Assembly (NCBI GenBank): GCA_964019695.1
Contig: OZ026524.1
Coordinates: 18,965,509 to 19,029,508 of the forward strand
DNA: 64,000 nt
Origin: Loripinus fragilis
Taxonomy: Eukaryota; Mollusca; Bivalvia; Lucinida; Lucinidae
Reading direction: 5' to 3'
The translations under genes and the position numbers were made by a program. This document shows, one piece after another, positions 44,300 through 56,429 of this stretch; position 1 is the stretch's first letter, and each line of letters starts with the position of its first letter. The notes below the pieces were generated by a model, which worked only from the letters and a program-made list of their open reading frames with translations, ran no database searches and was not told the origin of the DNA.

Positions 44300-45040
44300 T
44301 TTAACAGATTAATAAAAAATATGCATTTTTCTTTCCTGATGCTTTTTTGTAATCAGTGACTGTATCATTTGTCTATGGTGGTTGCTATTGTTACTTGGAA
44401 TATATATTATGCTTACCTGTCAACCATCAAATCAAACTCATTCCATGGTGTTTCTATACAATCACAAAACTTTTACAAAGCCCACCATGACGATCAAGGG
44501 TTCCCCTATAAAGCTTGCACAGATACAAAATGGACTGGATGTGCCGATCCCCTCTCCCCGCCCCCTCCAAACAAACTAATAATGAATGCATCGTAATTCA
44601 TTACTAAATTTTCTATTTCTTGAAAATTGTCCTCTATGTTTTTGAATAAAAATTATGATTTTGCTTTTTAGTGTAATTCTTTTTTTTTTTACTCTTAGCT
44701 GTTGCAATCCTGTCGGTCTGGTTACCTCATCATATTTTATTTTCATCTTTTCGTTAACAGCTTTTGGCTAACCGCTATAAGTTATTATTCAATAATTCCA
44801 TTATAAAGTGGCTTCAACATATACCTTGTAACAAAATATCATAACTTATTTATATATAAACATAAATGACTAAAAAAACAAAAAAATAAATGCATACGTA
44901 TAAGTCAGTTATACAAACTAATGGAAAAACACCTTGCATTATATTATATTTGGACGAACAGATCGCAGACTAAAATATATTATGGACTAAGAACATGACT
45001 AAGGACTTGATATTATATCAGCTATTTGGATTGGTTTTCG
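44300..45040. other. No gene seen
   Basis: AT-rich spacer. 'gccgatcccctctccccgc' near 44540 may be a decayed MITE end. Confidence 0.35.
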
Positions 45041-45044
45041 GCGG

Positions 45045-45195
45045 TTAGGTTTTGGTTTTCGGTAAACGCGATGCGTTTTAAAGGATCAATTTCGGTATAA
45101 GATGGCACAAGAGGGTATAATTCCCCTATTTCGATTTTTTGGGTTTGTGGTGGTTTTCCGTTAATACGTGGTTTTTGGTTATTCTACAGACCCCA
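45045..45195 (-). repeat. 'accgaaaa' repeat, inverted relative of 13.5 kb
   Basis: Minus strand reads 'gtagaataaccaaaaaccac', several 'accgaaaa/accaaaa' words, 'aggggaattataccctc', 'ttataccgaaattgatcc' and 'aaaacgcatcgcgtttaccg', the same order as 13455-13655. Confidence 0.65.
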
Positions 45196-45199
45196 ATTA

Positions 45200-46430
45200 T
45201 CGACAATCTGATTTTCTATAATCGCAACAGCTACTTAAAGCTGCATAGTCTGTAACTTTTGATCTTTTAATTTTTGAAATAATGTTTCTATTTTTCAAGA
45301 ACACAGTAAAAAACTAAAATTCAGGTATACATTTTACTAATTTCGTAAATCTTTACAAATTATCAGTATTAGAAAAACAGCATTTATGTTCAAACGTGAC
45401 TGACTATAATTATTGGAGGGACGCAAATAATAACCAACAAGAGAAAAACACCTGTTTTATAACATAATTCACTTTTCCATGCAGTTTTCAGCTATAGTGA
45501 ACATATTTATTTAAAAAACTTAACTTAATTCTGCTTTTACAAATGATTATAAAAGAAAATAAAAATTTTCGAAAAATGTTCATAGTTGCAGACTTAGTCT
45601 CTTTGAAAGTGCTGTCGACTTCGCACTTTTTCACAAAAATTCCTGCATTCAAACACATGTAACTAGATCTAGTTGATATTTGTTCTCAGTTAGTAAATAT
45701 ATGACCTGAATGAATAACTGACATTCATTTTTCCAAAGAAGACGTTATATTCCGCTCATAAACTGGAAGTATTTGACGTTTTTTATCACCGTGAGAAACT
45801 GGCGCCTATTAGGAGTACAACGTCAGCTTGTAAACGAAATATGCGCGGGTCGCATGCGCAGCCGTACCGAAGTTGGTGTCCTTAAGTGAATATGTAAGTC
45901 TGCAATTTTTCAAGAGATATGCTTCTAAGCAATATATATATAATCACCAAAACATTTTCAGACAATATATGCAGTTTTAATGACACTTGAAGCAAAGAAA
46001 TATATTATAAATTTAATTTCAAAATCAAGGTGCCCTAATCTACATGCTTTGAAATCCAACAAGCAGTATTCTTTAATGACCACCATTGCTCTGAGCTCAT
46101 CGCCAATGTTGTTTTATTACATAAACTCAATATGTTTCAATCCGGAATATTTTTTGTAAACATATATGACATTTTAAAAATAATATTTTGGCATGTTCTT
46201 GCTGAGCTTCCGTAGACAGTTTACTGCTCTGGCGTTATGCAAGTCGATTGAGACAGCGGTTTCAGATACACCATAGAATTACCATTGCAACCATACAAAA
46301 TCCAGCTGTAAAGCTTCTGGCTGCAAGGGTAAATATTTTCCTACCTTGGTTTCCCGATTAATGACATTTTGTTATACCGGCTTTTTTCTTCAGAAAAAAA
46401 GGTATTATACATGTATGAATTTCGTGTCAA
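45200..46430. other. No gene seen
   Basis: AT-rich. A small GC-rich patch near 45840-45890 with 'gggtcgcatgcgcagccg' resembles an NRF1-type site, without a gene beside it. Confidence 0.35.
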
Positions 46431-46434
46431 AGTC

Positions 46435-47320
46435 GGTCCGTCGTCCATCCGTCTGTCTGTCCGTCTATCCATCTGTATCTCCTTCTAAACCGTTAGAGGT
46501 AGCAACTTCAAACTTTGTAGTTAAATAGGTCACATAATGTAGAGGGTACTGGGCAACATTTCCTGTGTCATAGGTCAAAGATTGATTTTTTCTTGTAAAT
46601 GCATCTCCTCCTAAACCTTTTGACGTAGCAACTTCAAACTTTGTAGATGGATAGGTCATATGATATACTGGGCAACATTTCGTGTGACCTTGACATCAAG
46701 GTCAATGTCAAAGTTCAAATACTCAATTTTATTGTAAAGGCTTCTGCTCCTAAAGCTTTGGGGGTTGTAACTTTAAACTCTGTAGGTGCATAGGTCATAT
46801 AATGTAGAGGGCACTGTCTACCATTTTGTATTTTCTTGTAAATGCATCTCCTTCTTAACCATGGCATGTAGCATCATCAAACTTTGCTGGTGCATAGGTC
46901 ACGTAAATTCGAGGGTAATGGGCAACAACTTGTGTGACAAATGTATTTTCTTGGTAATGCATCTCCTTAACCATTCGCCGTAGAAACTTTGCAGGTACAT
47001 TGGTCACATGATATAGATAGCAGTGCTTTAAGTGACCTTGACCTTGGTTCAAGGTTGAATCAAATATATCTTGTAAATGCATTTCCTCTTAAACCGTCGG
47101 ACCAGGCAGCTTCAAAGTTTACAGGTGCATATGTTATATGGTGTAGAGGATACTGGGCAACAGTGCGTGTTTGTCCTCTACCAAAAGTCAAGGTCAAAAG
47201 TGAAATAATGTACTTTCTTGTAAATGCATCTCCTAAACGGTTGGACCTAGCAACTCCAAACTTTGCAGATGCTTTGGTTAGCTCAAAAGCGGGTATTTCC
47301 GATGGTGTACCATCGACTGA
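46435..47320 (+). repeat. Degenerate satellite, about seven ~105-150 bp units
   Basis: Opens with 'cgtccatccgtctgtctgtc', then units 'ctcctcctaaaccttttgac', 'gtagcaacttcaaactttg', 'ataggtcatatgatat', 'actgggcaacatttc', 'tgaccttgacatcaaggtca', 'ttgtaaatgcat'. Unit starts lie near 46482, 46606, 46743, 46847, 46960, 47080 and 47229. Open frames on both strands here (up to 112 codons) are repeat translations. Confidence 0.75.
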
Positions 47321-47394
47321 AGTCTAGTTTACTTTTAATTTCAGTCTGTAAAATAATTAGTTTCATTTGTTTTAACTCTTTGCCTGCTAACGGA

Positions 47395-47490
47395 GAATTT
47401 GGTCGTAAAATATGTGTAACCAGTTTGGAACTGGTCAGGCCCAACATCTTATTGGGATTGAGCTTGATCCAAGCTTTTGATACTCTGATA
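47395..47490. repeat. Weak stem-loop fragment
   Basis: 'ctttgcctgctaacgg', 'ccagtttggaactggtcagg', 'attgggattgagcttgatcc' have the layout of the stem-loop family but low sequence match. Confidence 0.3.
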
Positions 47491-47884
47491 CCATTCTTGA
47501 AAGAAAATTTGTAAAAACAATGGCAATCTTAATAAATGTTAATACGAATCTGCAGGGGTTAAAACATTATAAAGATTACTTCGCACGCATGGAGCTTCTA
47601 AAACCACGGATGTATACTTATACGTCCATGCTAAAACAAATGCTGCAGTTGTGACTGTTGTTTTTAATCTGGCAGCAGCGTTCGATAAACTTATTGTTGC
47701 TGGTAACTGTTATGAAATTATGACTGGGCCATTTGGGGCTCATGCACAAAAGTCACAATTTTCTGTAGTTTACTAGTCCTGATATATCTTAGCCAAGGTG
47801 TTTAATACGTAGACTAACTATCTAGAAGTGCGAAACAGTTTCTAACGTTTGCTGAAAATATAAGACATGATTATTCTACACTGT

Positions 47885-47970
47885 GTAAAAATAAAGTCAA
47901 GTCCATGGTAACAGTGACCCAAAAATGGTATGCGGCACTCTGTCATCCTGAGATGCATCCACACACGAAG
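47885..47970 (+). repeat. Left half of a 10.5-kb-type satellite unit
   Basis: 'aacagtgacccaaaaatggt', 'cggcactctgtcatcc', 'tgagatgcatccacacacga' match the unit at 10545-11780. The unit is cut at 47970 and resumes at 48756 with 'tttggaattcctac'. Confidence 0.7.
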
Positions 47971-48755
47971 GGAGTTCTAGCGATAAGGCGTATATTGACA
48001 TGGTGACATAATTACAAACACCAAATTTTCAAATTACCCTAATGCTTCTAAAACTGGTGTTGTCTGGCAGTAAAATATGCTTAGTAGGCATGAATACGTT
48101 TCAAAGCGATTCACCATTTACAATACCGTGAAAACGTGCACTTTCTACTCCCACCCCTCATTTAACGTCTTTATACTCGGTGCGAAATACACCTAAAATT
48201 GTGATATTTGTCATTGGAAAGATGAAAATTGTGACTTTCAGTTAATTTTTAGATGCTTCCCCCTAGACCCAAATGCCCTTTTCATATGTTGTAAATGTTT
48301 ATAGCGACATGTCGTTGTCCAAGGGCATACTGCGTCTATGGGGGAAGCATCTAAAAAACTGAAATGCACCAGTTTCATCTTTCCAATGACAACCGTCACA
48401 GTTTTATGTGTATTTTGTACGCATGCACAGAAGGAATACGGTAAGATTTGGGAAATAAAGAACACTCATATCCTTAACATTTTAGTTATTTTACTTTTTT
48501 AAACTGGCAACGCATTTGCTCAAGGTCTGGTCTAAATGGCACCTAGAATAAAGACGTAAAATGAGGGGTGGGAGTAGAAAGTGCACGTTTCCACGGTATT
48601 GTAGATGGTGAATCGCTTTGAAACGTATTTTATTGCTAACTATGCACATTTTACTGCCGAACTACACCAATCTTAAAAGCATTTGGGCAAAGTGAAAATT
48701 TGGTGTTTGTAATCATATCAACTAGGGAAAATATACGCACTTTCGCTAGGACTCC
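47971..48755. mobile_element. 785-bp full-length foldback element
   Basis: Left end 'ggagttctagcgataaggcg' and right end 'ctttcgctaggactcc' are inverted. Pairing continues inward through 'attacaaacaccaaatttt', 'gcgattcacca', 'gtgcactttctactcccacc', 'cctcattt.acgtctttat' to the centre, where 'agatgcttccccctagac' faces 'gtctatgggggaagcatct'. The two halves differ by indels (the right is longer). No transposase is present. It interrupts a satellite unit. Confidence 0.8.
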
Positions 48756-48860
48756 TTTGGAATTCCTACTGCAAATAATAGAGAAGATATGCGCATGACA
48801 CGATGCGAACACGCGTACTGAGAGAAATATGGACGGACACTGCGATTACTGTGATATACT
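48756..48860 (+). repeat. Right half of the split satellite unit and array border
   Basis: 'tttggaattcctactgcaaa', 'agatatgcgcatgacac', then 'ggacggacactgcgattact', equivalent to the border at 11760-11830 ('ggacagacagtgcgattact'). Confidence 0.65.
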
Positions 48861-49089
48861 TACATAATGTAATGTACTCTACAAGGCATCAACACCCTCC
48901 CTTGTTTGTGTTATCTGGTTGCGAAATGCGTTAAGGGGTGACTTATAGCGTGGTGATTGTAATGCATTTTGCCACTTGGTAACAAAATGTGTTGCGATGG
49001 ACCTGCAATGTGTAACTTAATTAGCTAAATTTTTCTGCCAGGTAACCAAATCGATTTGGGTAAGTTGAACTATACTTAAACGCGAAAGA

Positions 49090-49265
49090 AACGCAACCGT
49101 TTTAAATCCACTTTTTCTTCTACATTGACCACATGAGGCTAATGTCTTAATTATATCCTGTGTTCCTGCGCATTGAGTAATGATTTACCGTAAAATGGTT
49201 TCGATCACGATTTCCATTCTGACGTTATAATGACTTCAGTTAATTTCAACAAATGGAGTCTAAAA
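49090..49265 (+). repeat. Dispersed repeat shared with 58.7-58.9 kb
   Basis: 'cctgtgttcctgcgcattga', 'gtaatgatttaccgtaaaat', 'attctgacgttataatgact', 'tcaacaaatgg' match 58800-58915. Confidence 0.65.
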
Positions 49266-49269
49266 AAGT

Positions 49270-50540
49270 GATGTCTCATTCGATTTTAAAACAAACAGCG
49301 TGATCTGATAGCCAGATATCTTAACTAAAGGAAAACACTAAAATTGTTTGGAAGTTATTGATTAGCAGCGGTACCAGTCTCTGCGTTGCTGCGCTTCTTT
49401 ATTGACGTCAAGCTCTTTTTTTTATAAAAAAAAATAGTCATTACAGACGCATTTTGTTCCATCATGTCGCGATACTTATGTCTTCTATGCAATGTATTGA
49501 GGGCTATATGATGACATTAACAGTTTTCGATTATTGATATTCGTTTGTATAAAAATGCCTAATCACGCAAAACAAGTAAAGATGTCATTTTGAAAAAATG
49601 AACGTTGACAGAAACATTAAAGTACCGGATTTGATTATGTCTACCCTTTTGCTTTCAAAAACCGATATTGGCTTTAAACGTTTTTTTGCAAAATAGGCAT
49701 TTTTTCTAAATTTTGTGACTTTAAAAATGGGGGTTGCCTTACATTTCTCGTTGCAGCTCGCCAACCATAAAACACAGCGGTCTGATGTTGGTGTTGTATG
49801 CAAGGCAAATAACGGTGCTTAACGATTTAATTATCGCTGACTGTATTTTTTACGAAAAAAAGGAACTACATGTACCATTTTTGGAAAGAGTTGCATTTCT
49901 TTTGCGTTTAAGTATATATAGGTGCTTACAGTGTTAATTTTATATAGATAGTGCTTTATTTGACATATTTACCTTGAATTGTTTCGTTTTGTCAGAATTC
50001 AAAATCCAAAGTTGTGCGTTCCCCCTTCCTTTAAAATTAAAGGTAAAGTATCTTCTTGCGTAAGGCCATGACGCTATTTCTAAATTCAAATCCAAAGCAC
50101 CTTGTACTTCGCCAGCTTGAAAAACAAAAACAAAACAGAAGAATATTTTTTTGTTAATATGCTATTCAGTAATATGTTTATCCAGCTAATTTGTCTTATG
50201 CAAATTCTATTGAAAAATTGTTTCAACATTTACACAATCAATTTAACAGTTATTAACAGCAATGCTTTCTTGCAAATATATAATGAAGCTAAACATACTT
50301 TGCACTACCTTACATCAAAGTGTGTCATATCACAGAACGATGCAATGCCGTATCTAGTTTGATATTGTATATAGTTATTGTGGAAAAGTTTACAAAAAAA
50401 AGATTTATTAACTAATATTGAAAAAAAACCCAGATAGGTCAATGCAATGTAAAGACAATTCGATCTCTTGTACATCGCTCGTAACATATGCTGATATTAT
50501 ATGTATATGTTGTATATGGAATAAAGTAAGAAAGAATGCA
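49270..50540. other. No gene seen
   Basis: AT-rich spacer with short chance frames only. Confidence 0.4.
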
Positions 50541-50795
50541 AATATCAGGAATCGATACAATCAAGTGCCATACCTGACCCAGGATAGCGTATAGGAAAGT
50601 GAACAAAAAAACGTAAGAAAACATCACATATAATAGAGCCACGAAGTCAGCCCTTTCCAAACAGCTACACCAAGGCTGCTAGAACCAGGCATTAGTAAAG
50701 GAGCTACATTTTTTGAAAAATGACGTGGCACAATTGTCCAGCCAGGAAAGGTTTGGGTTCAGAAATCGCTAGAACTAACCTTCAACAACATTTCT
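50541..50795 (-). mobile_element. Type I tail, first unit of a head-to-tail pair
   Basis: 'atcaggaatcgatacaatca', 'catacctgacccaggatagc', 'cagccctttccaaacagc', then an extension 'ggcacaattgtccagccagg', 'aatcgctagaacta', 'caacaacatttctagg'. The extension is not seen in the single tails. Confidence 0.75.
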
Positions 50796-51030
50796 AGGAA
50801 TCGATAAAATCAAGTGCCATACCTGACCCAGGACACCGTATGGGAAAGTGACAAAAACGTAACAAAACATCACATAGAAGTCAGTCCTTTCCAAACAGGT
50901 GCATCAAGGTTGCTAGAACCAGTCATAAGTCAAGGAGCTACATTTTTGAAAATGATGTGGCACGATTGTCCAGCCAGAAAATGATTGGGTTCCAAATCGC
51001 TAGAACTACCTTTCAACAACATTTCTAGGC
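50796..51030 (-). mobile_element. Type I tail, second unit of the pair
   Basis: Repeats the previous unit with small indels: 'aatcgataaaatcaagtgcc', 'cagtcctttccaaacaggtg', 'gcacgattgtccagccag', 'caacaacatttctaggc'. Direct tandem arrangement. Confidence 0.75.
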
Positions 51031-51039
51031 ACGTCGTAT

Positions 51040-53285
51040 AGTCAAATTGTGGAAGCCGTTTTTCTGGAGGAGCCGTTTTGTACACATACCCCCTTTTTAC
51101 TATCAAAACTAAATTACGACATTTGAATAAGAAATTGTATCCAGGCATACAGTCGTTCTTTACTGTCAAGACCTCAATAAGGAACTAAGCAATTATGAAA
51201 ATAAATTATCTGCATCCAGAAGCACACCTTTTATGTTATGAATGTCATTTAAGGTATATCTTCAATTACACCTTATAAAATAAAAATATTTTAGTCAAAG
51301 TTTAATTTCATAAGCTCTACAAAATAGGTTTTGCATACCATGTTTGGAAAAGATGATTACCTGACTGTTTCAAAACTGCAAACACATTGTTTCTATCAGA
51401 CTTACTTAAAGCATTATAAGCTGGTGAATATGATCACCCTAAATAAATGGTGAATATGGTTAGAACCATTTCACTTCGCAAGTTAGCATGTAATACCGCC
51501 TGCTGACTTTTAAACCATAAGTGAGCATTATATCGATACACGATCGTAAAAAGCTATACTTAACTGCGTTTCTGGTGTAAAGTTCTAGATTTTGATATAT
51601 GTTTGACAATATGTAACCTACATAACGAACTTTAAGACTTCATATATATAAATACCTTATATTATATGTCGTGTGGTATTTTATTCAATTTAAAACCTGT
51701 TTTGTTCTAAACTCATAACAAGACAGCAGTTTGTTCTAAAATAATTATCAGTTTTGATTAAGATGCTATATCTATAAACATTTAACATTTGCACTAAAGA
51801 TTTTTTGACGTTTTCCTCTCAACAAAATATCATTTTGCTTTGTCCAAAATTAAAGCTTCTAAAAATCATAAACAAATAAATAGATAGCTTTTTAGTAGTA
51901 GTAGACGTATACATTCCAGTTCAGTCAAATCTGCATATATAACCAAACATCAAATATCATAAGGTCCTATGTTTGTCCAAAATGTTATCAAAGATAGCAT
52001 ACAATTGGGCCCTGAAAAGCTAAACTATAAAGGATGTATAAGTTTTAATATCTATCACAGAAGAAATAAACACAACTACGTTTTATTAAATGAAGTCTAA
52101 TCAGTCATTTGAAAATAACTTTATGTACCCAGTTTACTATTGTACACATTATACAAACAAAATCAGTAACATAATATTGGTTAGCTCATTGTTTAATACC
52201 TAGGTTAATTTCCCATAGAGATAATACAAATTACTAAATGTTTAGAGAGATGGTACTATACTATTGTTTTTTGCTTACATTCCAGACAGAATCAGTTACC
52301 TAAGAGTTGGTAGGATAAAATGTATATATATAACAATAGATGTTATGCATTATGCCTGTCTGTAACCAGTTATCTTTTAAAGAGCATGTTAAAATCAAAC
52401 TGTATACTGACATTTATATGCATATGCAGATGGTGACACATTACTTGTTTTAGCTTTTACGTTGATTTTTGTTTATTTCAGCATGACCTTTATAGTTTAT
52501 TTAATGAAACTGTTAGTACCTTTGATCATTTGCTAAACTTATATCACTTTATAAGGAGAGGTTTTATATAGAAGAAATATTTCCAAAAAAATTGGTAAAA
52601 TCAGTTTTTATAGATGACAACGATCTCCTGTGAAATGATCATATCCAAGGACACAGGTTAATTGATGCTTAAGAAACTATTTTAAACACATGCGACATAA
52701 TTAGTCACGAGTTATGTTAGGCGGAATAAGACATTGTGACACTCAAGTAGGTAATGTAAAATATATTTTATAATGTTCTTTAAGATGTTGGATGGAAGAA
52801 TAAAAACGTTTAATAACAAGCAGTCATGATATCTTACTCCCTTTTAGCAATCAATACTTAAATAACTGCTGATAATTTTCACTATACAGAGTGTGGCATG
52901 GCCAAACTATAACAGGAGTCGTGTGAATAGAATTATTGAAAACAAAGCGCTATAAGTATATAAACATAAGTTTAATATACATACATACACACTTTTATAT
53001 TGCTCACTGTCGTTTGTCATTGCATACATGTAATGTATAATTTTAAAGGGAAATGCGCTGAATAGGAAGCGTTGGGTGAACGTGAAGCGTGTTTCCTCTC
53101 AATTTACCTAAGTCTCATTTAGCGTAGGGTACGTTCAAAGATGAGGTCCTACAGCAAAACTGCTACCACAATTTGACTGTACGACGTACCTAGGATTATT
53201 GCAGGAGACTTCAGGATTGCATTTCTGTAGTCAAACCTTTTCTGGCAAGAAAGTTGTGCCCATTTAAAAACTAAGGCCTGTAAAG
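51040..53285. other. No gene seen; ~2.2 kb AT-rich
   Basis: The longest stretch without any feature I can support. No coding-like frames and no obvious hairpins. Confidence 0.45.
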
Positions 53286-53287
53286 AA

Positions 53288-53385
53288 CCAACACCTGGAC
53301 TAATATAACAAATAAGATCCACAAAAGAAGTAACGTACTGGGGCAGTCATTAAAAGTACTAGAGGGCTTAAACAAGTTTCACGGT
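53288..53385 (-). mobile_element. Type I tail fragment, 5' portion
   Basis: 'aagatccacaaaagaagtaa', 'cagtcattaaaagtactaga', 'gggcttaaac' correspond to the internal part of the type I tail ('gatccac.aaa', 'cagta.aata', 'ggcttaaac'). The terminal half is missing. Confidence 0.55.
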
Positions 53386-53659
53386 AGCAACCTCATCCTT
53401 AATTCTATTGTGGATCAAAACACATAATTGTTTGTTTGCATGTTTGCATGAACGATCCCTAACTTATCCATGATTCATCTCATTAATTTCAAAATTGGTA
53501 GGCCAATGTAATTAACAGACAATTCAATAATCATGTTTTATACTATTTGGCCATGACACATTATACACTTCTATACATTCCAAGATACTTTCATTCAGAA
53601 TAATTATTGAATTAAGTTTTAGTGATCATTAATAAAAGATAATCAAACTCTGTATTTCT

Positions 53660-53990
53660 TTTTGGATATAACAGGATTATTATGCGACAGTCTGAATGGC
53701 TGTAAGCCAAATCACAGTTTATAGCTACTGTTTTCTCTTTAATTGCACGGCTATACGTCAGGCCTCAGTCTCAATGATGGCTCTGAAGTAAACCTTAAAG
53801 TAGTTGGTTGGTGCCTGATGAACATCTTTGGCTTTGTCAACCATAGCTGAACTTGAGGTTTGCTTCGTCTAAAACAATCTGTGGGTCGTGTGACCTTTCT
53901 TTGTTCCGTTATAGTGTGTTCAAATGGTTAGATTGTTCGTCTGTGATGATGCATTGCAATTGTTAGAAATTCTCATGCAATGCCTACACT
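53660..53990 (+). pseudogene. RT element C-terminus and 3' UTR fragment
   Basis: 'attatgcgacagtctgaatg', 'ttttctctttaattgcacgg', 'caggcctcag', 'ggtgcctgatgaacatcttt', 'gctgaacttgaggttt', 'gtgatgatgcattgcaat' follow the same order as the minus-strand 56840-57110. It is a fragment joining the last codons (IMRQS...) to the 3' UTR, on the plus strand. Confidence 0.7.
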
Positions 53991-53999
53991 AAAATGAAG

Positions 54000-54766
54000 T
54001 GATAAGAGGCAACCTACACACTTTTGCGCCTGTTCAGAAAGTAAACATCGCTCTTACAAAATTTTAAATCCATAAAAAAAAATTCAAGGCTTTTTCGAGA
54101 TTCTGAAAATTATGTCATTTCAAAATGACTGGTAGATCTTGCACAGACGAAGTCAAAGAAAAGGTATCTTCATTTTAAAAAGTCACACCTTTAACTGTGA
54201 TATGAAATATTCCTCAAATATGTTATCCATCATATTTAATTAGTTTGAAGCTGTTAATAACAGGTGTGACATAAGATGAAAAAGAAATCAAATGTTTTGT
54301 GACAATTGGACTCTCCGTTTTCTTCTTTGTTAACATGAAGGCAGCCACTTTCGGCAGCTTGATCCACGAATTTTAGCTTTAACAATGCAATTTGCATATC
54401 AACTTTGCATTGCTCAGTACGCTTTATTATCTGTGACACGGCATTGAAATTTTCAGCAATTATTTATTATAAATAGGCTTTACTGTTTTATTTGAAAACA
54501 AAATAATATCTTAGGCATATGTCATTTAAATGCTCTTTAAAGTTTCACGTTAAAGCCGGAAGTGGACACCAGTCTTGAAAGCATAAATGTTTAAAAACGG
54601 GCTGCTCAAGCTGTATTGTGATTGGTCTAAGGGTTTTACATAAAATAAAACGCATACAACAATTTAAGTATGTACAGTTGATTACTTTGGCAAATATTGA
54701 AAAATGCATAAAAGTCGTTCATAAGCAAAAATTTTGTGTTTTTTTCAAAGTATGAAAGGGTGCACA
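54000..54766. other. No supported gene
   Basis: A 61-codon minus-strand frame (54254-54439) has protein-like composition and a possible upstream 'cacag' acceptor, but no donor or family match. Confidence 0.35.
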
Positions 54767-54970
54767 GATCAGGAATCGATGCAATGAAGTCCCACACCTA
54801 GCCTAGGACACCAACGGGAAAGTGACAAACTCACAGATAGACACCACAATCGAGAGCCAAGAGGTCAGCCCTTTCCCAGCAGGTGACCATAAGGCACATG
54901 TAAAAAGACGCGCACAAAGGCATAGCAAACACAAGACAGAAAACACATAAAAGATCCAAAAATGAAGTCG
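54767..54970 (-). mobile_element. Type I tail
   Basis: 'gatcaggaatcgatgcaatg', 'agcctaggacaccaacggg', 'agaggtcagccctttcccag', 'caggtgaccataaggca', 'aaaagatccaaaaatga'. Confidence 0.75.
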
Positions 54971-55052
54971 GCTAGACGGGTTTGAAATCACCTATATTTC
55001 AATTTGAAAAAGCAACTTCACTCAAAACCCTTATTTCAAAAATATGATTTGG

Positions 55053-55053
55053 A

Positions 55054-55085
<32 letters not shown>

Positions 55086-55200
55086 TTAGTTGCTTTACTT
55101 TAACTGTCTTTTTGGTGTTACAGTAAGGGTTTTGCAGGTCTTCCTAACGGTGTCCTGGGTTATTCTGCAGTTAGTGATTATGGTTTGTTTGTTACTTTTC
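55053..55200 (+). mobile_element. Type II tail fragment with expanded (GA)n
   Basis: A (GA)n run (55053-55085) is followed by 'gttagttgctttactttaac', 'tgtctttttggtgtta', 'gtcttcctaacggtg', 'gcagttagtgattatgg'. This is the type II order 'ggaagagagagctggttgct ... gtcttcct ... tgtgattgtgg' with the GA word expanded. Confidence 0.6.
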
Positions 55201-55364
55201 GTCTCCCCCAACAGCTATGGTCATGTTGGGATGGCCAATTTACCTAACACCATTTTCTTTCTAAGCAAGCTTGACTAAGAGAACAACTAGTAATATTTGC
55301 ATATATTTCGCATGTAACCGACAATATTCAACCTTCAATCAGAGGAATAGAGGAGAATGGCCGT

Positions 55365-55478
55365 AGATATTTTTCATGGTCAATCTCCACGAAAGTATGG
55401 GACCAGACCGGGATCGAACTTGCAACCCCTGGATCTGCAGTCAGGCACGTAACCGACTGCGCAACGCAGCCTAGCGTG
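55365..55478 (-). mobile_element. tRNA-like SINE head
   Basis: The minus strand gives 'ggctgcgttgcgcagtcggt' (A-box-like), 'gactgcagatccaggggttg' and 'caagttcgatcccggtctgg' (B box GTTCGATCCC). Spacing resembles a tRNA, but the acceptor stem does not pair and the sequence continues into a non-tRNA body. Confidence 0.5.
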
Positions 55479-55479
55479 T

Positions 55480-56429
55480 ATAATAATGGCTATACCTTGA
55501 TCATTCTCATTCGCTTTTTCGCTTGCTATACCATTGCAAAAAGGTATAATAACAACTTGACAAACTTTTTTGGAATAGCTCCAGCATATACCGTTGGTAA
55601 AACCTTAAACCATATTTCACCTTTGATGAACAAAAAATAAATTAACACACATTCGCCTATTTATTGTTGTAATGATGGTATTGGATAATACTTATTATAA
55701 ATGTGGTTTGATTTATTTATATTGTATGGAACTTGAGCAGTGTCTCTCTTAAACATAGACCTTAAACAAGTTTCAAATTGATATAATTCACAATTATATT
55801 ACATCTTAATCAGCAATCGTCACTGTTGATCAAAGTAAATTTTACGCTACACTTCAGACAAATTGATCAATTAAGCTAAAATCAGCTGGCTATACTTAAA
55901 GCATGGAAACGCTAGTAAAATCTATATTACTATATAAAAAGATTTTCACGTTAACCAGGAAACTGAGAATAATTGCTGCATTATTTTGATACATTTTTTA
56001 AAATATTATTGTATTTGATAACTTCGTTTCTAATATTTTCAATTTAACTTAAAGTTTATGAGTTTGTTTGTTTTTTTTCTGCATACACACAAAGTAATGT
56101 CGATGCAATGATTATTGTTAACTTCTACATAGAACTGACGAATTAGCTTAAGTTGGTACACATTAACTTATCAAGCAGAGTGTCTTGAAATCGATTTCCA
56201 GGCTTTTGTAAATTTTGTTTGTATATTTCATTTCGTACATGCCAGTAGCAATACTTTTCAGAAAAATACGAATTCTTTACGCTAAGAATTCTCATGTTTT
56301 CTACTCTGATAAACTATTCTCAACGTTTACATAAATAAATACATTACCATATAAACTGTACAGATGGCAAAGATTTGTTGTAATATTTCGATTGTAAATC
56401 TTGACAAATTTTTGTTGTTATTGGTAAAA
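55480..56429. other. No gene seen
   Basis: AT-rich spacer. Confidence 0.4.

Noticed and set aside
46989..47327. 112-codon open frame
   Set aside because: It runs through three units of a degenerate satellite. Other units have stops in the equivalent frame.
54254..54439. Protein-like 61-codon frame with a possible acceptor
   Set aside because: No matching donor and no family recognised. Composition alone is not enough.
55365..55478. Functional tRNA gene on the minus strand
   Set aside because: The B box is good, but the cloverleaf arms do not pair properly. More likely a SINE head.
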